Shown: positions 45,458 to 53,426 of the stretch, piece by piece | Numbering within the stretch: position 1 is the first letter of the stretch | How the letters are laid out: each line of letters opens with the position of its first letter | Assembly: GCA_036378735.1 (NCBI GenBank) | Contig: DASUVX010000145.1 | Coordinates: 46,843 to 110,842 of the forward strand | Length of the DNA: 64,000 nucleotides | Direction: 5' to 3' | Source of the DNA: GCA-003244245 sp036378735 | Lineage (GTDB): Bacteria > Actinomycetota > Actinomycetes > Mycobacteriales > Pseudonocardiaceae | Notes under the pieces: generated by a model | What the model saw: the letters and a program-made list of their open reading frames with translations, nothing else | Told to the model about the DNA's origin: nothing | Databases searched by the model: none | Translations under genes and position numbers: made by a program

Positions 45458-46158
45458 TTAGCCAGATCTGGCTGCTATTTCACCGGTAACAGTGAGGTGA
45501 TTGGCGACGTCGCGGAGCTTGCTATTGGTATTCTGGCTGGCCCGGATCAGTAGGGAAAACGCCTGATTAGCGGTGACCTTGTGCCGCTCCATGAGGATAC
45601 CCTTGGCTTGACCGATAAGGTCACGCGTTCCCATGGCGCGGAATAAGTGCTCTTCGCGCTGCGCGCTGGCCATAGCGACGGCGGCGTGGGCGGCCAGCAG
45701 CAGCCCGACATGCTCAGATTCGTCGTTGAATGCATTCGGTGCTCTGCTGTAGAGATTCAGGGCACCGAGGTTGTCGCCGCTGACGTAGAGCTGCAAGGAA
45801 AGCATGCTACCTATGCCGTATTCAACAGCCCGCCTGGTAAATTTCGGCCACCGCTGCTCGGCACGCATGTCTGGCAACCGGACAGTCTGCTCTTGATACA
45901 CCGACTCCAAGCACGGGCCTTCGCCGGTCTCATACTGCGCGCGGTCGCGGAGCAGCACTATCTCGTCGCTCCATGCCTGAGTGGTGACCTTTCGGCGGCC
46001 CTCCAGCACGCTCATCCCGGCGAACTGCGCGCCGGGTGCGTTGTCCACCACAGCCCGCACAATGCCCATCAGCGTGTGCTGAAGAGACCTTGATAGCTGC
46101 CTTCCTCGCTGGTCGAGGCCTGCCCTTGGTGTCCTCGGTTGTTGTGGTCTGACGCCAT
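45458..46158 (-). CDS. GAF-ANTAR domain regulator, probable frameshift near N-terminus
   Basis: The protein has a GAF sensor domain (YETGEGPCLES, VRLPDMRAEQRWPKF, SMLSLQLYVSGDNLGALNLYS) and a C-terminal ANTAR RNA-binding domain (IGQAKGILMERHKVTANQAF, LLIRASQNTNSKLRDVA). ANTAR proteins act as antiterminators. A good ribosome site (GGAAGGA) precedes ATG 46158 (MASDHNNRGHQG), but that frame ends at the TGA near 46070 and the domain continues in another frame, implying a one-base change near 46090-46110. Without it, translation could begin at ATG 46069, giving 203 residues. Confidence 0.8.
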
Positions 46159-46315
46159 AAACCAATCCTTCCCGCCAGGTGCTGTACGCGCCGGCTCTCG
46201 CTGAGCTGCCGAGCCGACGGCGGTGACTACCGTGGCACGGCACTTCCTCGCGGCATTCGTCGGTACAGCGGCAGATTTCGGGTGCTCCAGGTGGGCTCGC
46301 ACTAGAGTTCCGCAC

Positions 46316-47086
46316 ATGAGAAGCGTCGAGGTCTACCACGAACTCACCGGATCGCCGGATTCGCCGGTGTTGGTGCTGGCCGGACCGTTGGGTGGCACGC
46401 TGGATATCTGGCAGCCGCACGTTGACGCGCTGGCCGAGCAGTTCCAGGTGCTGCGCTATGACCATCGCGGGCATGGCCGATCTCCGGTGGCGCACGGGTC
46501 CTATGCGATCCAGGACCTCGCCCTCGACGCTCTGGCGCTACTGGATCGGCTCGGTATCGAGCGTGCCGCGTTCTGCGGCCTGTCCCTCGGTGGCATGGTT
46601 GGCATCTGGCTCGCCGCGCGTGCCCCGGAGCGGTTGTCCTCGCTCGTACTCTGTAGCACCACCGCCCATTACGACGACCACGGCCCGTTTATCGAGCGAG
46701 CCGCATCAGTCCGGTGGTTGGGTACGGGCGGGATAGCAGCGGATGTGGTTGCCGGCTGGTTCACCCCAGAGTGGGCGCAGGCGCATCCGGAGACAGTCGA
46801 GCAGGCCATCGAAATGATCACCAACACGGCCGACGACGGCTATGTCGAATGCTGTTCAGCCATCGCCGGGTGGGACGGTCGCCGGCTGCTCGGTCGGATC
46901 ACCGCGCCGACCCTGGTAATCGCGGGCTCCCAGGATCGAGGCACGCCGGTCACCCCCCACGCCAAGACGCTCGCCTCCGGCATCTACCGGGCAAAGCTGG
47001 AAGTCCTCGACGCTGCGCATCTGGCAGTCATCGAGCAGGCGCAGCGGGCTAATCGCCTCATCGCCAAGCACGCCGCCGCGGGATGA
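46316..47086 (+). CDS. Alpha/beta hydrolase (3-oxoadipate enol-lactonase-like)
   Basis: This 256-residue hydrolase resembles PcaD. The nucleophile elbow is GLSLGG (Ser near residue 94), the oxyanion region is VLAGPLGGTLDIWQPH, LRYDHRGHGRS is a family block, and acid/His residues fall at GSQDRGTPV and DAAHLAVIEQ. No beta-ketoadipate genes are nearby, so the substrate may differ. The start is ATG 46316. Confidence 0.85.
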   Translation: MRSVEVYHELTGSPDSPVLVLAGPLGGTLDIWQPHVDALAEQFQVLRYDHRGHGRSPVAHGSYAIQDLALDALALLDRLGIERAAFCGLSLGGMVGIWLAARAPERLSSLVLCSTTAHYDDHGPFIERAASVRWLGTGGIAADVVAGWFTPEWAQAHPETVEQAIEMITNTADDGYVECCSAIAGWDGRRLLGRITAPTLVIAGSQDRGTPVTPHAKTLASGIYRAKLEVLDAAHLAVIEQAQRANRLIAKHAAAG

Positions 47087-47104
47087 CGGTGAAGTCGCGG
47101 ACTA

Positions 47105-48283
47105 CTATTTATTGCCTGACACCCACTGCCCCCACGGCACCTGCCAGTCCCCGAAGCCGTCGTATGGCTTGAGATCCGGACCGCCGGTGCTGGTGTTGAT
47201 GACCACGTCACCTTTCTTCACGTGATCGAAGAACCACTTCGCGTTTTCCGGCGAGAGGTTGATGCAGCCGTGGCTGACGTTGCTGATGCCCTGCTGGGCG
47301 ACTGACCACGGCGCAGCATGCACGAACTCACCACTGTTGGAAATGCGGGTGGCCCACTGCACCTTGGCGATGTAACCGCCAGCGTCGAGAGCGAGGCCGA
47401 AAGTGGTGGAATCCATCACCTTCGTCGCGTTGCGGTCGGTGACCACGTGTATGCCGTTGGCGCTGGGACTGCTGGGGCGACCCATGGAGATCGGCATCGT
47501 ACGCACCGTCTGACCGTTGATGTCGACGATCATCTGGTGCGTCATCCCGTCGGCGTGGGCGATGAACTCGTCACCGATGGTGAAGCGCGAGGTCCGGTCC
47601 TCCTCGCCGTACACCCCATTGCCCAAGTTCTTGCCGTAGTCGTGGATTTCGACGGTGACCTGGGTTCCGGGCTCCCAGAACTCCTGCGGGCGCCAGTGCA
47701 CCTCGTGCTTGGAGAACCAGTAGAACGCGCCATCGACCTTTGGCGTTGTGGTGACGGTAATCGCATTTTCGGCTGCTTGCCGGTCAGCGATCGGTTCATC
47801 GAAATATACCGATAGCGGTTGACCCACGCCGACGGTCTCGCCGTTGAGCGGATTGATTGAAGGGAACGTGAGCGTCCGAGGCTGGATGGTGGTGAATGTG
47901 GACGAGTGGCTGACTGGCCGATTGTCGTCACCCATCGCGCTGGCGCTGATGGTGTATGTCTTGCCATAACCCAGCGATCCGGTTGTTTTCCAGGTCTTGC
48001 CGTCCGGATCGATCTTGCCGGCAACCGGCGCGCCCTGCGGGTTGGTCAAGGACACCTGGGTGAGCTTGCCCTTCGCGACGGTCACGGTTACGGGCATCAA
48101 TGGTGAGATGTCCGCCGCGTGATCCGGTGGATCGGTGCTGACGACCGCGACTGGCGGAGGCGGCGCCGGGGTGACGTGATGTGCAGCAGCGCTCGGCGCA
48201 GCGGTGTGGCCCGCGTTGCATCCCGCCAACAGCGCGCTGAGCACGCCCACGACGAGCAACAGTGTGATAACGGCGCCCCGCAT
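47105..48283 (-). CDS. L,D-transpeptidase lipoprotein with Ig-like domains (LdtMt2-like)
   Basis: This 392-residue lipoprotein has a signal ending LLAGC (Cys22). Two Ig-like domains (about residues 50-250) precede a YkuD catalytic domain with the motif SHGCINLSPENAKWFF holding the nucleophilic Cys and its His. It makes 3-3 peptidoglycan cross-links outside the membrane, as the mycobacterial enzymes do. The C-terminal extension ending WQVPWGQWVSGNK is typical of the actinobacterial group. I used ATG 48283 (MRGAVITLLL), directly before the hydrophobic segment. Confidence 0.93.
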   Translation of the reverse strand: MRGAVITLLLVVGVLSALLAGCNAGHTAAPSAAAHHVTPAPPPPVAVVSTDPPDHAADISPLMPVTVTVAKGKLTQVSLTNPQGAPVAGKIDPDGKTWKTTGSLGYGKTYTISASAMGDDNRPVSHSSTFTTIQPRTLTFPSINPLNGETVGVGQPLSVYFDEPIADRQAAENAITVTTTPKVDGAFYWFSKHEVHWRPQEFWEPGTQVTVEIHDYGKNLGNGVYGEEDRTSRFTIGDEFIAHADGMTHQMIVDINGQTVRTMPISMGRPSSPSANGIHVVTDRNATKVMDSTTFGLALDAGGYIAKVQWATRISNSGEFVHAAPWSVAQQGISNVSHGCINLSPENAKWFFDHVKKGDVVINTSTGGPDLKPYDGFGDWQVPWGQWVSGNK

Positions 48284-48535
48284 GACGCGCCCAGACCCTG
48301 GACTCCGACCCCCGGCCGCCGGACACGACGTGCTCAACCGCACAAGAACCATCCATTTCCATCATCTACTACGAGAAACTCAGCCCGCCGCCCCGGACCG
48401 GCGAACCTTCGCGAGCGTGTACCCGTGTGTAGCGACGCACGGCGGTCATGCGCGGTTGCTTGTAGCCTGGTTCTGACCATCCGGCGCCACCGTGCTAGCG
48501 TCCTTGCCGTCGCGCCGGGGAGTGGGCCGACGCCA

Positions 48536-49167
<632 letters not shown>

Positions 49168-49268
49168 TTCCCCCCAAGTTGCGGGAAGTGGTGATGACGT
49201 GAGAAAACGGGCTTCTTACCCCGCCACGACTTCGGGCAAGCTGCAAGATGGCGACGGTGGAGGCGGCG

Positions 49269-49850
49269 ATGAACATCCGCGAAGTCATCAACAAGCTGCA
49301 AGAGGTGGCCGCACAGCTCCCCGACGGGCTCGACAGCGAAGTCGAAATCCACATCTGCAACGGCCACGACGCCGCGGGGCTACGGACGACCTCCATCGAG
49401 GTCAACTGGGTGTCGGTACTGGAGGGCACACTCCTCCCGGAGCGGTCAGTGGCACAGATCCAGGGCCATCCTCACCGCGACGAGAGCAGCGGACAGACCA
49501 CGCCGATCATGTCGCAGATCGACGACCTCGTGGAGGAATGGGCCACCGAGCAGCAGGACACCGGGAACCAGCCTGAGTCAGAGGACATCATCAGGGTTAA
49601 GACGGACGACGAGGAATACGTCCTCCTGCCTTGGTCAGAGGACACATATCTCAAGTTGCCCTACGTGAACGGCATGCCGCTTCTGCCGGGCGCACCAAAA
49701 GCTACTGACGCGGGGTGTACCTGCGACCCCGAGCGGAATAACTATGGCCGCGGTTACCGGCACGCCGATGACGGGGTGGAGATGGCCGTCAAAGATGACT
49801 GTCCTGTTCACCTTCGAGTCAGTGGACCAGCCGACCCGGATAGCGAATGA
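49269..49850 (+). CDS. Hypothetical protein of the tRNA-Lys region
   Basis: I do not recognise this 193-residue acidic protein. The N-terminus (MNIREVINKLQEVAAQLPDG) looks helical, the middle is rich in Asp/Glu, and the C-terminus has CTCDPERNNYGRGYRH and DDCPVHLR, a possible Cys/His metal site. The ATG at 49269 begins the plausible helical start; an ATG at 49248 is in frame. It lies on the far side of the integrase relic from tRNA-Lys, so it may be cargo of the old element. Confidence 0.55.
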   Translation: MNIREVINKLQEVAAQLPDGLDSEVEIHICNGHDAAGLRTTSIEVNWVSVLEGTLLPERSVAQIQGHPHRDESSGQTTPIMSQIDDLVEEWATEQQDTGNQPESEDIIRVKTDDEEYVLLPWSEDTYLKLPYVNGMPLLPGAPKATDAGCTCDPERNNYGRGYRHADDGVEMAVKDDCPVHLRVSGPADPDSE

Positions 49851-50042
49851 GGTACCGGTGTCTGAGCCAAGCATCGTTGGCCGCGATCGTTAACGCTACA
49901 TGACCCATGTGAGCGGCCGTCCGCCGCGATGCGCGGCCTGCGCATGGTTGCTGTACCGGCACCAGGGCTCCCACCTCAGCGCCGGCACAGCCACCGCATC
50001 TAACGACCACGCGCCCGACGGATGACGAGCGCGACCGGTCGC

Positions 50043-50400
50043 TCACTGATCCAGCCCCCTAGCCTTCGCCGCATTGGCGATCGACACGTGCCCGAGATCC
50101 TCAGCCGTCTCGGGAGTCAACCGCGCCTCCACGCCCCCGTCAGCAAAAACTCGCAGGAACACCTCGGTTCCGTACGTCGCTATGTCCGGCAGCAGGTCGG
50201 TTTGTTTCAGGAACACGAGGACTTGAACGGGCACATGGTTGGGGTACGTGCGTTCCTGCGGGGTGCTGATGTGGTAGACGGTGTCTTCGGGACACTCGTG
50301 GTCAGGCGGGCTCGGTGTAGCAGCTGTTCGGGTCACACCACGGAGGGCACCGGTGGTAATTGGTAGTCAAGTCGTTGCTGGGGGTGGGAATACTGCTCAT
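50043..50400 (-). pseudogene. Small DUF6907-like mobile-element protein, frameshifted
   Basis: From ATG 50400 (GGAG upstream) one frame gives YHRCPPWCDPNSCYTEPA and then TGA; the next frame continues DHECPEDTVYHISTPQERTY, VLVFLKQTD and LTPETAEDLGHVSI. Removing one T at the junction restores a 118-residue protein whose Cys-rich start and C-terminal pattern look like DUF6907 proteins of actinobacterial integrative elements. I base the family name on recall, so it is tentative. Confidence 0.5.
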
Positions 50401-50483
50401 AGGTCGCACTCCTGGTCCAAGGCAGGTTGGGATCGAAAGGGCCCGCCCGCTGACCGCCACCGCGCGCGGTCGGTGTGTGATCC

Positions 50484-51863
50484 TCAGGTGGTGGTAAGCC
50501 GGTCTACCTCGGCGAGCAGCTTGGAGACCTGGCTGACCACGCTGAAGTTCTCCTTGGCATAGGTCTCGGCGGTGGCGCCCTTGGTCCGTTTCCAGCCCTC
50601 GTCCAGAGCCCGGTCGACGGTGGCGGCGAGTGACTGGGCGAGCGCCGCGCGATCGTCGGTCTCCGGTACCAGCATCCCGACCTTGGGGGTCACGAAGTCG
50701 CGCGGGCCGCCGGAGTCGGCGCCGATCACCGGCGTCCCGCAGGCCATGCATTCGATGAACACCAGACCGAACGGTTCACGGTAGGACGGGAAGCAGCCCA
50801 CGTCGGCGCAGTTGAACAGCACCGCCAACTCCTCCTGCGGCCTCGGCCCGAGGAAGTAGGTCCGGCGCAGGCCCAGCCGCGCGGCCAGGTCGTTCATTTC
50901 GACCTGCGCCTCGGGTGGCCCGGAACCGATCACCAGGGTGAGGATCCGGCGCTCCCGCTGTTCGTAGATGGCCGCCGCGTGCAGTAGGGCATCCAGCCGT
51001 TTCCAGTCGGCGAACTTGCCGCAGAACGCCACCACCGCGTCGAACCCGTCCGCCGGGGCGATCGGCTCGGGCTGCCGGCCGTTGCCCTCGGGTACCTGCG
51101 TCATGAACCCGGCCAGCACCTTCGCCCGATCAGCGTATAGGTCGGCCGGGTCGGTCAGCCTGTGGAAGACGTCCTGGTTGTAGCCGTTCTGGGAGAGCAC
51201 CACCCGCTCACGGGGGAACTCCGGGAACAGGTCCAGCAGCGCCTCGATCTGCTCGGCGGAGATCGACGCGACGACATCCACGGCATGCTGCGAGGTTTTG
51301 TAGTCGAAGATCTTCTCGCGCTGCATGAACGGCAGGAAGCGCAGCGGGAACTCGGCCGGTTTATCGGCGCGTCGTTCATTGGCGTACATCTTCAGCTCGG
51401 TTCCATGCGCGAAGCACAGCAGCGGCATCCAGCCGCGCCCGGCGGCGGCCCTGCGGCGGATCACGTCGCGCATCACCACCGTGTTCATGAAGCCGTGATG
51501 GGCGATCGCGAGGCTGAACCGGTCCCCAGAGTTGGCCTCGATCTCGTCGAGCCAGTCCGCGACCTCGTTGGTCAGCCGCTGCCGGTAGGCGTTGACCTCG
51601 TCCTCGCTCATGCGGTGCCAGCGGTAGTTGCTGACCGGGGAGATCGACTCGCAGATCGGGATGTCGTGCTCCAACGCGAAAACCCGCACGTCCTCGTCGC
51701 GGAATCGCTGCCGCCGGGAGGGATACATCGAGTAGGCGCGCACTCCCGGCAGAGCGTTGTAGGCGTGGTGGTGCGCCTCGTGCAGGATCCCCGAGCCCGG
51801 CGCGAACTCCCCGCCGCGCTGCCAGTTGTTGGTGCCCAGCTGAAAGATCAGCCGATCGGACAT
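50484..51863 (-). CDS. Glycosyltransferase family 4 protein
   Basis: This 459-residue enzyme has the GT-B fold. The C-terminal nucleotide-sugar domain shows FCGKFADWKRLDALL, FLGPRPQEELAVLFN and the retaining-GT signature SYREPFGLVFIECMACGTPVIGADSGG with its two Glu residues. The N-terminal half (FQLGTNNWQRGGEFAPGSGI, HHGFMNTVVMR) should bind the acceptor, which is unknown. ATG 51863 is preceded by GAGGTGAGG; upstream in-frame sequence is Pro-rich and unlikely to be translated. Confidence 0.88.
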   Translation of the reverse strand: MSDRLIFQLGTNNWQRGGEFAPGSGILHEAHHHAYNALPGVRAYSMYPSRRQRFRDEDVRVFALEHDIPICESISPVSNYRWHRMSEDEVNAYRQRLTNEVADWLDEIEANSGDRFSLAIAHHGFMNTVVMRDVIRRRAAAGRGWMPLLCFAHGTELKMYANERRADKPAEFPLRFLPFMQREKIFDYKTSQHAVDVVASISAEQIEALLDLFPEFPRERVVLSQNGYNQDVFHRLTDPADLYADRAKVLAGFMTQVPEGNGRQPEPIAPADGFDAVVAFCGKFADWKRLDALLHAAAIYEQRERRILTLVIGSGPPEAQVEMNDLAARLGLRRTYFLGPRPQEELAVLFNCADVGCFPSYREPFGLVFIECMACGTPVIGADSGGPRDFVTPKVGMLVPETDDRAALAQSLAATVDRALDEGWKRTKGATAETYAKENFSVVSQVSKLLAEVDRLTTT

Positions 51864-52451
51864 CCTCACCTCCGCGCTCGAACCTTGACTGCTCCCGCGA
51901 GCCGCGATCATGGCCGGGTTCGGCGGAAAAGGAAAGCGAGACGCCCCGAAGGGCCGATCGACCGCACCATCGAGCTTGATCGGGGCCGTGGGCTTGATTG
52001 CGCGAGGTGACCGGGCGGTGCCGGTGACGGTGCAGGCGCGCACCCCGGTTCGCTTCCTCCTGGCCAGCAGGGTGGGCGTACGGCTCGCAGGTACGGGAGG
52101 TGTATCACTCCAGTGGGAATCGCCCGACAGTTTTCGATCGATCACGGTCCACCGTCATCGTTGGATGCTGCGGCCAGCGGTCGGCGGGGTATTGCACAAC
52201 GACCTTGGACCGTGCCGTTGCCGCGTCGGCGCAAAGGTGACCCGCCGCGGGCAGCCTGGCACCGCAGGACGTGGGGGCTTCGGCTCAGTCCCGCGTCTTC
52301 GCAACCACGCAACTTGCGCCCTAAAGCCTTTAACTCCAGCGATGACCCCACCGGCATGTGAGTCAGCGCGGCGCCGGATCTCTCGCGGCCGACCCTAAGC
52401 TGTACGCGGCGGAGCGAGATTGTCACTCGCCAGCTTAAATCGATCATGGCC
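51864..52451. other. Spacer without recognised genes
   Basis: This 590-base stretch between the glycosyltransferase start and the palindrome has open frames but none with a ribosome site or family resemblance. It may contain the glycosyltransferase promoter and decayed DNA from an insertion. Confidence 0.35.
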
Positions 52452-52481
52452 CCATAGGTATAGCGTGAGCTATACCTATGG
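52452..52481. promoter_or_regulatory. Perfect 13-base palindrome, likely operator of the XRE gene
   Basis: CCATAGGTATAGC and GCTATACCTATGG flank the centre GTGA. It ends 77 bases before the ATG of the XRE-type gene. A/T-rich GGTATAGC half-sites are typical of autoregulated antitoxin-like HTH proteins, so this is probably its operator. Confidence 0.75.
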
Positions 52482-52558
52482 TATCCGGAGCGTCAGGATG
52501 ATGCCGTGGGAAATCTTCCTCACCGCGAGGTCAACGGGCCGCCGAACAGGAGCCGCAC

Positions 52559-52870
52559 ATGAGCAACCTGCGCTGGTCTGACATCCGCGACAAGCACGTC
52601 GAGGCGATCGGTCGTGAGGACGTCGAGCGCGGCACGTCCAGGCTCATCTCCCAGGTTCGTGCACACCGGCTCGCTGACCTGCGCAAGCCGCGCGGCCTGA
52701 CCCAGCGCGAGGTCGCCCAGGCAATGGACCGTCGGACGGGTCAGCCAGATCGAGAACGGCGAACTCTCCGGCATCGATGTCCTCGACCGCTATTTCACCG
52801 CCCTTCGGAGGTCTCCTTGAAGTCGTCGCCAACTTCGGTGACGAACAGTTCAAGGTCGGTTGGGCGCAGG
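52559..52870 (+). pseudogene. XRE-family regulator (HigA-like), two frameshifts
   Basis: The ATG frame gives MSNLRWSDIRDKHVEAIGRE, then RAHRLADLRKPRGLTQREVA as the start of an XRE HTH. After about 52735 the domain continues in the second frame as VSQIENGELSGIDVLDRYFT, and after about 52795 in the third as LEVVANFGDEQFKVGW. The composite matches antitoxin-type XRE proteins encoded after a RelE-like toxin, but no toxin is recognisable upstream. The third frame runs directly into the pterin-synthase gene. Confidence 0.75.
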
Positions 52871-52887
52871 AATTGAAGAAAACGAAG

Positions 52888-53361
52888 ATGCTTACCACAT
52901 TGGAGATGGCGCGCGCCGAGTTCGGCTTCTACGCCGCCCATATCGCGCTGTATAACGGTGCAGTCGAACCCCTGCACGGACACACTTTCCAGGTCACCTT
53001 GCGCGTGTCCGGCGAGCCCGACGCCAGCGGAATAGTTGCTGAGTTCAGCGAAATCAAACCCGCCATGCGAGACGCCGTCGCCGCCCTACGACGTCGCACC
53101 CTGGTACCCGGAGACGCACCGGAGCTGCAGATCACGCGGGACAACGACTCCCTGTCGATCGCCTGTGGCCGCAAGCGCTACCTGCTGCCCGCCGAGGACG
53201 TAACCGTGCTTCCGCTGGCCAATACCACCCTTGAAGCGCTGGCCGGTTATCTGCTTAGTCAAGTGCTGCCGCAGCTGCACAGAACCGGCCTGGTGAGTGC
53301 AGAACTCGAAGTCTCCGAGCTCCCGGGCACCTCGGCCACAGCCCGTGCCGACCTCAGCTGA
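52888..53361 (+). CDS. 6-pyruvoyl-tetrahydropterin/6-carboxytetrahydropterin synthase homologue, atypical
   Basis: This 157-residue protein has the T-fold pattern: FYAAHIALYNG, LHGHTFQVTLRVSG, IVAEFSEIK and NTTLEALAGYL. The three zinc His residues (AAH and HGH) are kept. The catalytic Cys that precedes LHGH in QueD/PTPS is replaced (AVEPLHGH), and the Asp-His pair of the usual triad is not evident, so the reaction may differ. The ATG 52888 is in frame with the tail of the XRE relic. Pathway partners are not identifiable here. Confidence 0.75.
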   Translation: MLTTLEMARAEFGFYAAHIALYNGAVEPLHGHTFQVTLRVSGEPDASGIVAEFSEIKPAMRDAVAALRRRTLVPGDAPELQITRDNDSLSIACGRKRYLLPAEDVTVLPLANTTLEALAGYLLSQVLPQLHRTGLVSAELEVSELPGTSATARADLS

Positions 53362-53426
53362 GCTGGTGATCGCATGCCGGATGTACTGCATCGGCGCGTG
53401 ACGCCGCCGACAGGGGATACCTAGTT

